Assembly (NCBI RefSeq): GCF_011397635.1
Contig: NC_064765.1
Coordinates: 29,168,632-29,232,631, forward strand
DNA from: Epinephelus fuscoguttatus
Taxonomy: Eukaryota; Chordata; Actinopteri; Perciformes; Serranidae
Length of the DNA stretch: 64,000 nt
Direction of reading: 5' to 3'
The notes under the pieces were generated by a model. That model was not told where the DNA came from, ran no database searches, and saw only the letters and a program-made list of their open reading frames with translations. A program made the position numbers and the translations under genes. This document shows, piece after piece, positions 43,842 to 59,031 of the stretch. Each line of letters begins with the position of its first letter. Position 1 is the stretch's first letter.

Positions 43842-44865
43842 TCAAAAGTTTACTTTAGTTGTAAATAAGAAATGGAACCGATAATGTATAACCCCTCCTG
43901 TCGCTGGCCCTGGCTGCCACTCCTCATCCTCCTCATCCTTCTCCTCATGCTGCTCACCCACTGCAGCACCTGGCTCTGGTGTGTCCTCGGGGATGGAGGC
44001 AATGAGGACAGGAGGGGCAATAGAAGGCTTCTGTCCTAAAACCTCATCCATGAGGACAAACCAGGGCCAGGTGGCAACAGTGGGCTTCCCACTACCCCCT
44101 GCCCTGTCCCTGGATCTTTGCATTCTTAAGGCAGAGGAAATCAATCAGAACAGCAGCAAATTTCTGCAAAGTATTTATTAAAAAAAAGTCTTGAAAAACG
44201 AGTGCATCATGGACTCAAAAAGAGGTATGTTGGCATGGTCATATAAACCTTAAAAACACTGTCCTTTGACACGTTTCGGCATCAAGCCTTCATCAGGAAG
44301 TTAAACAGATTCAAGGAATAAAGAATAAAGGCATTTTAACTACTGGTGCCTTGGAGTTTTTTCTGCGTTTCTTTATCAAAGTATTAACTTGGGTAAAACA
44401 AATGTAGTTTCCATATCATTATCCAAACCTGCACATACTTTTTTTTTTTGTTTTTTTTTTTTGTTTTTTTAAGTTGTTCCACTTTTTTCACCTGTTGAGG
44501 ATCCACTCTTCCCTCCAGGCCCATTTTTTTGAAGGATTGTTCTAAACAAGAGAGAAGCATGACAAAAGGTAAACACACAAGATCACAAAAGGGGACATCA
44601 GGACAGATATGAAACTCCCACCCCCACCTAAAAACAACATTCACTTATTGTGATCTTAAGATTATATTTGTACTTTGGTCTCTATGCAGGATTTGGGTTA
44701 ATTTAAGTAACCTTTACATACAAATATGTATAGAGTACAAATGGGCTATTTATTATTGCCTTAACAGGTACCTCCATCCGAGTGTGGCTGTATTCTTGGC
44801 CCCTGTTAACAGGTGGTTGTTGTCACCATGGAGTTTTATAAACTCCTCTGTTTGCTCCCTGCTCC
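43842..44865 (-). pseudogene. broken Myb/MADF-like partner gene of a Harbinger transposon
   Basis: Read leftwards there are three exon-like pieces. Piece A, 44865-44772, encodes EEFIKLHGDNNHLLTGAKNT after an acceptor-like TTGTAG and ends at TGGAG/GTACC. Piece B, from 44541, opens after TTTAG, encodes TILQ then MGLEGRVDPQQVKK, and loses its frame in A-rich runs near 44530 and 44450-44500. Piece C, about 44130-43870, encodes ATWPWFVLMDEVLGQKPSIA and PPVLIASIPEDTPEPG. This order matches the trihelix/Myb-SANT-like DNA-binding protein that Harbinger elements carry beside their transposase. It decayed by at least two frameshifts in homopolymers. Convergence with the transposase fragment at 43528 supports one former element. 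Confidence 0.6.
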
Positions 44866-46264
44866 CTACAACAAAATGAAATGTAAGACATTTTTTCTGT
44901 TATGTCAACAGGCAAAATGATTGTTCTATATAATAACGATAATATCAATAATGCTCCTCAAGTTAGCTCTATATTCGAATATAATAATAACTCGAATCAC
45001 TATAATTTGTATACTGTGAAAGAGAGGACAACCTGATGAATAAGCAGTGTGAAATGTGTGTCTGTAGTGACAAAAGTGTGAGCATGGTCGCAGGTTAGAA
45101 AACTGGTATGATCTGCTCTCCTCTAGAGATCTCTGGTCTCACTTGACAGTGAGTTAGCTGCATCAGTTGATGGACTTTCTCTCACTTTCAGGCTCAGGAT
45201 TTTAGCTTTTAGTTATCTGCTTAAAAAATCCAGTACTATGTCCTGTTGTGACAAACAGCAAGATTTCAGGAGGGTTCGGGGGTTCTCCCCCAAGAAAATT
45301 TTGAAATTCACACGGTGAAATCTCTTTTCATGCAGTTTCATACAGAAATAGATCAAGGACTTTCAATGACCTGTGTACACGGCTGGACTGGGACAAAAAA
45401 TGCCAAACTGCATATTTTAGAAAGTATGAATGTTATGAATGAGAAAATTACAAGTAATCCATTCCTAATTGAGCTGAACATTTTGAAGTTTGAATTAAGT
45501 TTGTATGTTGAAAAAAATGTGGAAGCAGTAACGCGGCAAAAAAGTGGGCGTAAGAATCAAGAATTGCAAAATTCCAAAGCAGTAGAACAACATAGGCTGT
45601 GAATGCTTTTGCATTCACGCCCAGTGATGGTGAAACTCTATAAAAGGCAAACAATATCCAACTTTGCCTGTTTAGGTACAGTTCAACATGTAATATTCTG
45701 ATGTGGGAGAAAGTCCTACATCATTTCCTGATGAAGTCTTGTTGCTCGGGGGAAAAAGCCACAGCTTCATTTACAAGGTTTCAGGACTGTTTCACCTCAA
45801 TTTCAAGACAACACTTCAAATTCACACTGTATCCCACCGAGGCCCTTCCTTGTGCCTCTGTGTGACTGTCCACTGACCCATATACCTACTACTGGCAAAA
45901 GTGAATGTGTGCACATGGTTGAAATCTGCCTACTTTTAAAAAACTGCCAACTGTTCCGTAACACATGAGAATAGCTGAATCTGCTGTTCAAATAAGTGAT
46001 GAATGCATTCTGTTAAAAAGGAAGAGAATTATAAATCAGGCCAAGAACACATAAAAGGAAAAAGACAAAACAAGGTTATGTTGCTGTTCAACTACCTTTA
46101 TCCCAAAATACCATCTCATTCTACCTGTTTTCAGTCAATATATTATTGTATGTTAAAATTCTGGGCTAAAACTCTCCCAGTGTTTACAAAAGATGACAGA
46201 TCAGAGATGAAAACTTAAAATTTCCTGGTGAAATCCAGAATCACTGCTCGCTTTAAAGGCCAAG
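44866..46264. other. non-coding stretch
   Basis: No gene. It holds the direct-repeat partner at 45130-45200. The word TTTCCTGATGAAGTC near 45724 recalls CTTCATCAGGAAG at 44289, inverted. Confidence 0.4.
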
Positions 46265-46815
46265 CAGATGTATATTTAGATTTATATAGCACATTATCTT
46301 ACACAAATGTTATTTAAAGTGCTTTACAGGCAAAAGATAAGAAAAATAATAAGATTATGAAAGAAGATTAACATAACTAAAAGCGCAGGCAAGTTTGATA
46401 AAAGTACAGACGAGTTGAATTTGATATCATAAGTAAAAGTACCATAAAAAACTGATTAAAACAAAGCGGTGGAAAAGAGAACAGTCTTAAGCTTGGTTTT
46501 AAAAAGTGGCTATACTGTAATTAACTGGAAGTCAGTGCAAGGATCGAAAAACTGGCGAAACGTGTCCTCTCGTCAGTGTTCTAGCAGCAGCATTTTGAAT
46601 GAGTTGTAACTGTCTAATGGATTTATTGGGAAGGCCAGTACAGAGTGCATTACAGTAGTCCACTGTACAAGATATAAAAGCATGAATGAGCTTTTCTAAA
46701 TCTTACTTGGATGGAGAATGCCAGAATGATGATTTAATTTCATCTTGAATGTGGCCTCTAAAATTTAAATCTTCATCAATGATTACACCAAGGTTTTTGA
46801 CGTGGGTTTTAGTTT
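46265..46815 (-). mobile_element. 5'-truncated LINE (L2/CR1-like) reverse-transcriptase fragment
   Basis: On the minus strand, about 46800 to 46480, the translation shows VKNLGVIIDEDLNFRGHIQD, then HAFISCTVDYCNALCTGLPN and KSIRQLQLIQNAAAR, then HVSPVFRSLH*LPVNY. These are the landmark C-terminal RT phrases of L2/CR1-type LINEs (LGV..D..L.F..HI, DYCN.L..GLP, LQ..QNAAAR, SLHWLPV). It carries a stop where Trp is expected and has internal gaps, so it is dead. 46265-46330 with ATTTATATAGCAC and AAAGTGCTTTACA resembles its 3' tail region. Confidence 0.8.
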
Positions 46816-46848
46816 TTATTCCTCTAGAATCAAGGTAAGCACCACAGA

Positions 46849-47306
46849 CTGTATAAAATAATGGAGGTAGTTACTGTGATGTCACCCTTTGGTTTGTGGA
46901 CTGCTGTTTTGAGGCCTCCAGTTTGGCATTTCTCTTTGTTTTTTGGAGCCAAAAGTGACCATATTTGGATGAGAGGGTGGATCTGACTCATGTGTGTGTT
47001 GATGCCTTGCAGACAGCCTGTGACTCAAAGCAGCCAAACTCTTAAATATGCATAATTTTGGCCTTGATAAAATGTAAATGGGTAAGTTATAAAATAATTG
47101 AACCCCTGTACAGTAGTTATGAATGTTGAAGTTAGGCACAGAGACCAATTTGTATCAGGCAGTGAACATGTTAATTTCTATTGTAAAGTTGACCATTTTA
47201 CACAGATGGGAATGGGAATTTATTCTGTTTTAGAGCCAGCCTCAAGTGGCCATTAGAGGTAGTACAGTTTTTGGCCCCCTTGCATTGGCTTCATTCTCCA
47301 GCCTTG
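46849..47306 (+). repeat. dispersed repeat family R1, copy C
   Basis: Begins at CAGACTGTATAAAATAATGG, has GGAGCCAAAAGTGACCATAT in the middle and GAGCCAGCCTCAAGTGGCC near the end. It abuts the LINE fragment. Confidence 0.8.
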
Positions 47307-47386
47307 AAGGTTGCCGCTACAAAGCACCAAGCTTCCTTCCTATAGGGTCATTTTCATACATAGCATGCCCAAGATGTTCGTTAATT

Positions 47387-48170
47387 TCAACCTGACTATT
47401 TCTGAGTGTTGCCGAATATACCACTGCTCTGAAAAAGTTTGAATTAATGTTGGGAGTTTTGATTTGTGACTCCAGCACACATAATAGAGTGCCCTAGGAA
47501 GCAGTCTTTAAACCCTGAAATGAATTAGCATTTGAGCACTCCCAGTCTTGTCTCAAAGACTGGCACTGTGTCTCAAATCACATACTTCCCTTAGTACACT
47601 TCCATGTAGTATACTATGTGCACTCTGAACCTATTGGTGTAGTGCGCAAATTTCGACAGGGTAGTGTTGTCTCAAACCAAACACAGCCGTTGTGCAATTA
47701 CTGGAAATGATGACCGCAGATTAGCTAGCTAGCAAACTAGCATTAGCATTAGCAATAGCGTTATTGTTTGCTGTACCAAATCATTACAGACTGATAAATT
47801 AACCCAATATACTACTACTACTAATACTACTACTATACTACCAAGATGGTGACCATTGAGGGCAAGAAGTGTCCATAATTCCACACGTAACTTCTTGACC
47901 GTTTTCAGTGCACCATACGGGTACTCATAGCGCACTGCATTTTTTGACAAGGGAACAAGGGTGACGCTAACTTCCATGTCGACCCACAGAAAAACATCAT
48001 CCTTGGAGCACTCTATAATGTATGGTTAGTGAATATCTATTTTAGTTACGTGTTTGGCAACTACTCATTTTATTATTTTCAGAGGATATCCTAATTTCAG
48101 CTTGACCATTCTTGAGTGTTGCTGAATATATGACTCCCCTGAAAAGGTTTGACTTGTGACTCCAGTGCTG
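47387..48170. repeat. direct repeats of about 85 bp flanking a roughly 600-bp segment
   Basis: 47390-47475 and 48095-48170 both read TTCA(A/G)C(C/T)TGACxATT(T)CTGAGTGTTGC(C/T)GAATATA, then CTGAAAAxGTTTGA and TTGTGACTCCAG. The segment between starts with ACTGTGTCTCAAATCACATA, a word I know from fish mobile elements, so an insertion plus duplication is likely. Confidence 0.6.
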
Positions 48171-48196
48171 TTCAGCTGGACTGCCCCTTTAAGAGG

Positions 48197-48225
48197 ACCC
48201 GGAAGTGCTTGTTAAACCGGATGTG
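48197..48225 (+). promoter_or_regulatory. MRPL33 promoter with two ETS/NRF-2-type sites
   Basis: CCGGAAGTG (48199-48207) and CCGGATGTG (48217-48225) lie about 80-105 bp before the MRPL33 start codon. GABPA/NRF-2 sites of this kind are common in promoters of nuclear genes for mitochondrial proteins. No TATA box is seen. Confidence 0.65.
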
Positions 48226-48304
48226 CAGGTTTCCCAATGTGACTTACCTCGGCTACACTGTTTTGCCTTAATACTATCTTCGTTAAGCAGTTTAAGTCTG
48301 CAAA

Positions 48305-50147
48305 ATGTTTCTTACGAGCGTAAATTGTAAGTTTTTAATGTCTCCATTTAAAGAGTCGCGTGTATGCGTATAAAGGGCTGTCTCGCACGGTGCTAAATTA
48401 ACTATCAGTTAGCTAACGTTAGTTTAGCTGCATAGCTAACGTTAGCTGTTAACTCTCCAGTATCTAACGTGACATTGTTTATAACTTTGCGTCTACCTCC
48501 CTTTTATTTCTGTGGCACTTGGAACATAAAGTGTCGTGAGTTTAAATTGTTGTCGCGCTCAGCTTTTGAGGCTGGTGGTTAACCTGAGTTGATAGCAGCT
48601 ATTTGTTAGCCTTGTACTTTAACACGTAGCTAAATATAATTGTCTAACGTCATGTTTGTCGAGTTTGCTTGGCATTAATCATATGAATCTGCTCTTTTTT
48701 TCATTTCTCAGTGGCCAAGGCAAAATCAAAGTAAGTGGAAGTCCTGGAATATAAAAATGAATCACTGTCAGTTATGTTGTGTGTCACATTCACGTACATT
48801 GTTTTCTATCAGGACCATCCTGGTTCAGATGGTGAGCGCTGCAGGGACAGGCTACTTCTTCAACACGAAGAGGAACCGTCTCACAGACAAACTGGTGCTG
48901 CGCAAACATGATCCATTTGGTGAGATATCACTAATCAGATGTTATTACAGATGTAGGCTAACATGCGTACAAAACACTCCATTAAACATTAGTACTCTGT
49001 CCTGGACAAACATGTGTCCGTGGTAATGGTATCGGGTTTTAGATGCCACCTGGCAGCTTGTAACATAAGCACCTGTGTCTGCACTGTAGCAGGAAGGTGT
49101 TTCATCTCAGATCATTTAAAATGACTGAACAACTGGGGCAAAAACTATGTTAACTATGTTGATACTGTGGCGTGGTGACATGAGTAATAGAAAAAATAAA
49201 TTGTAACATTCAGCAAGTTTACATTAAAAATACCTGCATTCAATCTGTTGGGTCACCTTTGAAGCATTACATCAAAACTGCTGCATACTTATTAAGTTAT
49301 TGTATAGTATAGTAAACCATCTTTTTTTTAGCCAGCATGTTACAGCACAGAAGTGTCCATATATGCATTTGTTGTAATCTTATAAGATTCCAATTTAACT
49401 GTCATAATGCACAATAGCATTTTGCTTTTTCTTTGTGTGTAGATGGAAACACTGAACCCAGATGAACAGATTACCTGCCACTTGATATTTAACTTTGGGA
49501 GTTAGTTGTCAGAAGTAGAAGAAATGTTGACAACAGTTGTAGTAAATCAGTGTTTTGCAAAAAGGGACCAAGACATATCAATTTCTAAATCAAATAAGCC
49601 ACAAGCTCAAGCTCTTGTTGAGCAAAAAGTGCATGACCACCTATTCTCTTTAAAAGTATACTGTGCAGGACTTTCTTAACAAAAAGAAAAAAGTAAAGTT
49701 ACAAAAGTAATCCCTCTCAATCAGTATGCATGGGCCACTAGAAGTGTTGGGCAGTGTTTATTTCTGCAGAGACCCTGCAATGTGCCTGTATTTTTTTTTT
49801 TATTTTCTTATCTTGCTGTGGTTGGTACGTTCCTGGGCACAGCACACAGGAGAGGTTGGATTTTATAAAAAGGTAGCAACCAGGTGCCAGACAGTAAGCA
49901 GCAAGCATCCAAGAGGAAGCTTTGAAAATCACACACACATCTGGGCTTGGCTTTTACTTTGGCTGGCAGTATTGGTTGCAAACAGTCGCCAATAATTCCT
50001 GCTTGGTACACCTTTAATAATATGTTATTATGTAATAATGTGTTATTTCCTCCAGATCACGTGACTCTTATTTAAAATCTGCTTTCTGTCGTTGCAGTGA
50101 ACAAGCACGTCCTGTTCTTTGAGAAGAAGAAGATCAGATCGATTTAA
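48305..50147 (+). CDS. mrpl33: mitochondrial ribosomal protein L33 (bL33m), complete
   Basis: Four coding exons with GT-AG introns: 48305-48326, 48712-48730, 48813-48919 and 50098-50147 (TAA at 50145-50147). The spliced product has 65 residues, the same length as human MRPL33, and opens MFLTSVNLAKAKSKTILVQM. The conserved core includes [18 protein letters not shown], and the end is [12 protein letters not shown]. It is a small basic component of the large mitochondrial ribosomal subunit, imported into the matrix without a long cleavable presequence. Intron 3 is the longest (1178 bp). The ETS sites just upstream fit housekeeping mitochondrial expression. It faces RBKS tail to tail, the arrangement known in mammals. 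ATTAAA at 50545 or 50702 may be its poly(A) signal. Nothing in it looks broken. Confidence 0.95.
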
Positions 50148-50196
50148 CAACACACCAGAATATATGGACAACGTAAACCTGCTAGGTTTAAACAGA

Positions 50197-50379
50197 CTAT
50201 TTTTTATTGTCATGGATTATACAAGGTGTTTCATCAGTCAACATCTCTGTTTGGCTGGCTGAAATTTTGTCAGAGGATTTCTTCGGGGATCTGTCAGAAA
50301 GCTTCTTCTCTCCCCACTGCGCCAGTTGAGCATGATGCAAACCCCGGCAGAGCTTCAAGAGAGTCTCGACTTCCATCAT
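50197..50379 (-). CDS. possible 60-residue ORF antisense to the MRPL33 3' region
   Basis: Leftward ORF beginning MMEVETLLKLCRGLHHAQLA and ending CIIHDNKK, with stops just upstream of its ATG and a poly(A)-type AATAAA overlapping its end. The composition is protein-like (mixed, hydrophilic C-terminal half with SDRSPKKSSD). It lies downstream of the RBKS stop on the same strand, so it may simply be RBKS 3' UTR. I do not recognise the product, and coding status is unproven. Confidence 0.3.
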   Translation of the reverse strand: MMEVETLLKLCRGLHHAQLAQWGEKKLSDRSPKKSSDKISASQTEMLTDETPCIIHDNKK

Positions 50380-50796
50380 TTTAATCTACTACTCATGTCA
50401 AAGTGATGTTATTCGTTGGGGTTGTATGTCACCATTGATTACCTGTAAAAAAAAATATTTGTGAAACATGATATATTTGGGCTAATTACATAAATTAAGT
50501 AAATTATGTGCAGTACAAGATACATGTTAGGATGTTTGTTAATTATTAAACAATTTAAAATGACTGATATTGTTGTAAGTTGGCTTGTTATCACATAAAA
50601 CTGTTATATTGACAGTCAAATTGAAATCACGGTCAGCCTTATTTGACATCAGTTACATCATTAACAGTCCTCAGTCGTTTCATTGCATTGTTCATTCTTT
50701 CATTAAAGCAGCTCATGTCATATCAGAGTTGTGTTTGCGGGACCCATTCCAGCTGTGGTCCACACACAGTAGTATCCCCGAACCGAGTTGCTGCTC

Positions 50797-53461
<2,665 letters not shown>

Positions 53462-54036
53462 ATAATAACTTAATTTGTATAGCACTTATCTAAACAAAAT
53501 TACAAAGTGCTTCACGCAGTGCATGGAAATAAAAAAACAAATAATGATACGATATTAAAAAAAAATGTTAAGAGCTACAAAAAATAGTGTGTACAGAGGC
53601 AAAAATAAAACAAAAGGAAATAAAATACAAAAGTTACAAATCAAAAAGTACAAATCAGGCATTTAAAGGGAAAGCTTTCCTATAAAAATATGTTTTAAGC
53701 AATGATTTAAAATCAGGTAATGTGCGAGCCAGCCTAATTTCCTCAGGCAGAGAATTCCAGAGTCTCGGGGCCTTGATGGTAAAAGCTTTAGTTACCAACC
53801 TTGATCTAGGGACAACTAATGAGTGTAGGCTAAAGGATCTCAGGTCACAACCTGTAGCATAGGTAGTCAGAAGCTCAGCTGTATAAATGGGGCCTAAACC
53901 ATGCTGAGCTTTAAAAGTTATTAAAAGAATCTTTAAATCAAGTCTGAAGTTAACAGGCAGCCAGTGGAGGCAAGCGAGAATTTGGGTAATAAGTGACCTG
54001 CGATTTGTCCCAGTTAAAATACAAACTGCAGCAAAA
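53462..54036 (-). mobile_element. 5'-truncated LINE (L2/CR1-like) in the RBKS intron
   Basis: A minus ORF (53655-54036 part) encodes the C-terminal end of a LINE reverse transcriptase: AAVCILTGTNRRSLITQILA, then CLHWLPVNFRLDLKILLITF, APRLWNSLPEEIRLARTLPD and FKSLLKTYFYRKAF. The reading frame is open over about 125 codons, so this copy is younger than the one at 46265. The 3' part (53462-53640) contains TAATTTGTATAGCACTTATC and AAAGTGCTTCA. It is truncated at 54036, where an A-rich AAAAT-repeat run begins. It is in the same orientation as RBKS transcription. Confidence 0.85.
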
Positions 54037-54040
54037 AAAT

Positions 54041-54071
<31 letters not shown>

Positions 54072-56813
54072 TAAATGAATAAAATAAGAGTTAAATGTAA
54101 TTGCAATTACATTGTAATTACATTTCATTGTAATGTAATAGTAATAAGTAATAATAAAAAAAATCAAGTTGTTTAAATTGGCTTGGTGAAATTAATACCA
54201 AAAATTCAAATAAAACATTCAAACACATTAGGATAATTGATTTAGCTTGGATGGAACTGATCAGGCCTTCTTCCTAATAAGTTACATGTTGTCATATGAT
54301 CCAAGAAAATGGACACCAATATTAACTTGAGGAATTTATGACCCAGAAAAGCGATTTTGAAGTCGTACAAAGCCAATTTACCATTTAGAAAAGGAGGGGA
54401 GTTCAATTAATATACATTTTAGATAGATAAAATATTTCAGTACAATGAATTCAGTGTTAAAATTTCTACATCTCACATTTTGTATAGAATATTATATAGT
54501 TTGGTATTCATTATGCTTATTATATGCAGTTATGCAAAAATGCGAATAGTTTTGGCTTGTCTTTGCTCCCATAGCGTACTCCAGTTGAGTATTATTAAGT
54601 ACCGCCACTTTCAAATTAATAGTAATAGTAATTAAAAGTATGGTATTTTTATTTAGTGTCCATTTCATGCTCAAAAAAGTCACAAGACAAGGCAAAAATG
54701 TGCAGTTTGTGTGGTTCAATATGTGCTCTATTTTAGTCGAAATGAGCAACGATTCCTCCAAAAATGGTCCCTTATAGCCAAGAGCCCATGAGTTAGTATT
54801 TCCTATCACAAATTTGAAATTTGTTCTCTTGAATGAATGATTATTAAACCTGCAATGCCTGAAGTTTTGTTTACTGGGGGATCAATGCAACACAGACATA
54901 TCCTCTTATATGCGGATATGATGAACTCATTATCAAGGTTGTCCATGTACACATCCATTTTTTTTGCACAAAAACAAAACTCTTTCATATGACCTACTTT
55001 GTCATTTCTTAGTGAACCAGTCCCCATCTAACTAAGTAATGACGAAACAAGACTTCACTCTTCCAATCTAAACTTGAGGTCACTTGAATGTGCGGGCCAC
55101 CATCCAACCTTTCTGCGTCTTACTAACGTTTCCTCTGCTGAGACTGGCATGTGACGCTACTGGATCTAGTGACTGAGTCTCAACGAGGCTGACAAGCGCT
55201 ACCCCCTTCGGCCCCGCCACCGCTGCCCTCGACACAGTTTGATGAAGGTTAGATCTGGAGGCCTGTCAATCAAGTGACACAAGCGCTTGCCGCGGATGAG
55301 CTGTGACGCTCCTGCTGGTTGACTCCGTCCGCCGCGTCTTGACCTCCGTGCTGTTCCTCTGCCTGTTCTCCTCTGCTACTCAGGCTCAAGTTAGAAATTA
55401 GGGTGGCAGACGTGTCTGCAAGAAGCTCCCCAAATTAACAAAGTATGATTTAGGAAGTTTTGTACAGTTGGATGTGTTTGTTTCAGAGAGCCAGTGAGCG
55501 TGGTTGCTTTGTGTGAATTAAACCACTATCAAAAATGTCCCTGGAACTTTTATAGATTTAGTTCAGTTTAATTCAGTCTATTAAAAGCGTAGTTTTTCTC
55601 ATTCTGACAGATAATTGCGTTAGAATGAGTCAACTTGGGTCGATTTAACACAACAGTGACACACCGATGGCTACTGAGAGCTTTCCATTTGCTGTTATGA
55701 ACACTTTTGTACCTAGTGGGCTGACTAAACACCAAGGAAGTGACCTTTTTTTAATACTTCTGGCAGCAGCTTTAGTGGTGTGAGTTTAGAATAAATAGAA
55801 GACAAACTAAATAGTTAACACATGCAGCAATAACCTCCATGGCTGTAAAGACAAACAAAGAAGCGCATACAGAACCGTGGAAGTCCGTCAACAGAAAATC
55901 CAAGGACAAAAACAAGAGTGGCGCCCACATGCTTTGATTGGCAAGTGATCTTTGTAAAGTGCAGTGCAGACACACCACAGCAATCAGCTCTAAAACAAGC
56001 GAAAAAAAACCCAACAACCCAAAGAAAATGCAGATCTCAGAGAAGGCTCTTCACTCCATGTCTTTCATGTTACGAGTCTGATGCGCCCACTGAACCTTTC
56101 GAGTCTCCTGAACCTGTGACTGTATTTCTCACCCAGAGGTGAGACTCTCCGTGTGCCATTAACTCCAGAAGCCTACAGCCTTTGTCAATGAAAGGCACCC
56201 AGGGGAGAGTAAAGACCAACTGAGGGGCAGGGATGACTCACAGTGGCTTCCACGTCCGGAAGCTTCCAGTAAGACTTGCGAACAGCCGGGGACGACTCGT
56301 CTGAGGCGACGAGGGAGGAAGATTCACAGATCAAAAACACATTTAATTGGACCAATTAGGGCTCTGACATCTTTGATCCATCCGCAGCGCTTTGTCTTAG
56401 TCCTCTTTCACCCTTTTGTGTGCAACTTTGATCGACAGGACTGCACTGGCAGAGGCCTGGCCTAACATCTGGGTCGCTAAACAGCAGCTGCTGAAGCATG
56501 TGCAGTCTATTAAAACATGGTGATGTGGCAGTTTTCTCATTGTGTCACGCTGACCTGCAGTTTGCAGGGTTAGGAACACAATGCTCAGGAGGTATTCCTT
56601 TACCTTTGGCTTCCAGGAAGGAATCATGCAATTGGTCCTTACACGTCTCCAGTCATTGGAGAAGACTGGGAATAATTTGACTGTCCAGACCCACCGTACA
56701 GCTGTAATGTCTGGTTTAGACAGCACTGTCTACCTTTCGCCCTACACAGTGGACCTCCCGGAGCAGTGGAAACCAAGGCCACCCAAGTCCTGCTGGGGCT
56801 AAAAGGCGCTGGC

Positions 56814-56815
<2 letters not shown>
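54037..56815 (-). other. RBKS last intron, middle part
   Basis: No exon seen. 54037-54100 is an A-rich (AAAAT)n low-complexity run. 55080-55400 and 56150-56480 are GC-richer, with AP-1-like TGACTCA near 56235; they could be intronic enhancers. The 109-codon minus ORF at 56397 has no family resemblance. Confidence 0.45.
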
Positions 56816-56844
<29 letters not shown>

Positions 56845-56865
56845 TTGTGTATGTGTGTGTGCTAT
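56816..56865. repeat. (GT)n microsatellite, interrupted
   Basis: GT run with a few GC and TT interruptions. Confidence 0.9.
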
Positions 56866-58995
56866 AGCCTCATCTAACTGTCCGCACAAAAAAAGCCAAG
56901 GCTCTGATCTCAGCGAGGGAAGCCTGCACTCAATTTGAGAAAAAAGGGAGACAAATGGATAACAGGGGGGAGGGATGGGGGAGACCCACAGTGAATGAGT
57001 GGGTTTACTTTGTTATTCATCCAGATTCACGACCCTGACTCAGCCCATGATTGCTCGTGCCATGTTAAATGTGTTATTCAGACAGCTGCAGGAGGAGCAG
57101 ATGATGAAATAGTTACAGTCTAAATGATTTAGCAGCCATGTTGGCACATCATTAACCAAGCTCAGTGAGAAATATTACATCTGAGACAAGTCGAAACAAA
57201 GTGACGAAATGCAAACAAAAAAGGTTGGTAGATGGCAGAAAGGTGAATTTGTGTTTGTTGCTATCAGTAGCGGGTCACGGCACCCGCGGCACCCGGCTGA
57301 ACAGTAGCCTAGCTAAAATAGTGAGAAACCGCAAGTGACTCACTGTGTTGATATCGAAGAATCGCAGCCTAGAATACGGCCTCAATTCACAGTCCGATAC
57401 TAGTAAAACTGGAGAGCAAGTAAAATTCTGGTGATGACAAGCCTGGAGCTTTAAAAAACATTTCCATCACGAGTGCTTGAGAAAACACAATCAAAGCAGT
57501 AATAACAGAAGAGGTAATCATAACTAGAGAGGCCTGTGTTACCAGAACAAGCTCAACGAAGTGAATAATGATCTTGATAACAACTTGTTTTTTTTTCCCT
57601 CTCTCCAGTAACAAAGAAAGGGCCTTACTGGAAGAGGGATTATGATGTCCAAAAGAGTTAAACACTCCAGAATTTATGGGCCCATCAAAGAACACAAGGG
57701 GTGGGGTGAGAGAGCGTGTGTGCGAGGGGGGGGGGCATGCAGCAGGCCCGACCACAGCTTTCTGCTGACTGATGCAAGCCCAAGAGGTGAGTCATGGGAG
57801 AGGGAGGGGGATGACAGGGGTGGTGGGTAAGTTCTCCTGGGGGCTACTGGGAAGTAGGGTGATTGAAGACGGTGAATAAGGGTAGTTATGTGTGTGTCTG
57901 CTTCAAAACGTGGGGGCACGGAGGAGGTTGCGCACTGTTAAAGAGAGTGAGCCCTTTGTTCTTGAAATGCCACAGTGACCTGTAAGTAGATGCTGCTGTT
58001 TAGTTAAGCTGCACTTCCTTTGGAGTGTCTCTGAAAACACACCATAACACCCAACACACTTTTTACTGCCTTTGCTTTTTTTCCTGACTTTCACAATACC
58101 TGATGTGGGTTTCACGTTAAACCGAGACTGCACGCTTGTAATTGTTTTGACTTCAGTTTTTACAGTGATGCATGATGAACAGCATTTGGAAATTACATCG
58201 CAATAAAAGTCCCCGGGGGAACTATTGGGTAAAAGAATCCATTACACAAACAATTAGATGGCTTTAATCAAACCTGGTAGGCATGAAGAGGTGATTAACA
58301 CCTCTGTGCGATGACGTGTTTGGTTGGTAGAACACATGCCTCACAAAACCCTCAGAGACAGGAAATGCAAACATCTAGCTGAGGCTCCTGTGACGAAAAC
58401 AAGCCACAGAAGCCGGTGTGAAATGAGTCAAGCGACGCTGGCCTCTTTAAAAGATTAGAGTCCTCCTTATAGGAGGGGAAACAGCCAGTGGTCACCACAT
58501 CCCTGATGATCTTAAACCGTTCCACTTGAGCAACACACAAATCTTAAGCTCCACTACAGCTCAGAGTACCGAGAGTTCATTTGACTGTGATGAAGGGGGC
58601 AGATAAAAGTCCTGTGTGTCAGTGTTTTGTTATGAAAGTGTTGTGGAATCTGCCGATTTTCTGCGAAAAACATGTTCCTCTGACACTGGTGAAAGACCAG
58701 TTTAAAAGATATTCCTTCCAGTGAGGAGTGGGCTGGTTTACATAATTTTCCATTCAAAACAGTTTCCCTTTTAACTAACACTGTAAGTGCCATCCCCTTC
58801 CTCTGTCATAACATACTACTGAAATGAAAAAACAAAAAAACAAACAAACAAACAAACAAAAAAAAAACGTGGAAAATTTTTAGTCAGACTTATTCTTAAA
58901 AATGATTAGCACTTTAAGGATGTTATTTTAATAATTATCAGGAGTAATTATACATTTAAAATTATTTAGCTAGTACAAAAACATTACACAAACAT

Positions 58996-59031
<36 letters not shown>

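Noticed and set aside
49726-50011. ORFs on both strands within MRPL33 intron 3
   Set aside because: They overlap each other antisense, and the MRPL33 frame is already complete without them.
56397-56726. 109-codon minus ORF in the RBKS intron
   Set aside because: Not similar to any RBKS segment and lacks flanking splice sites.
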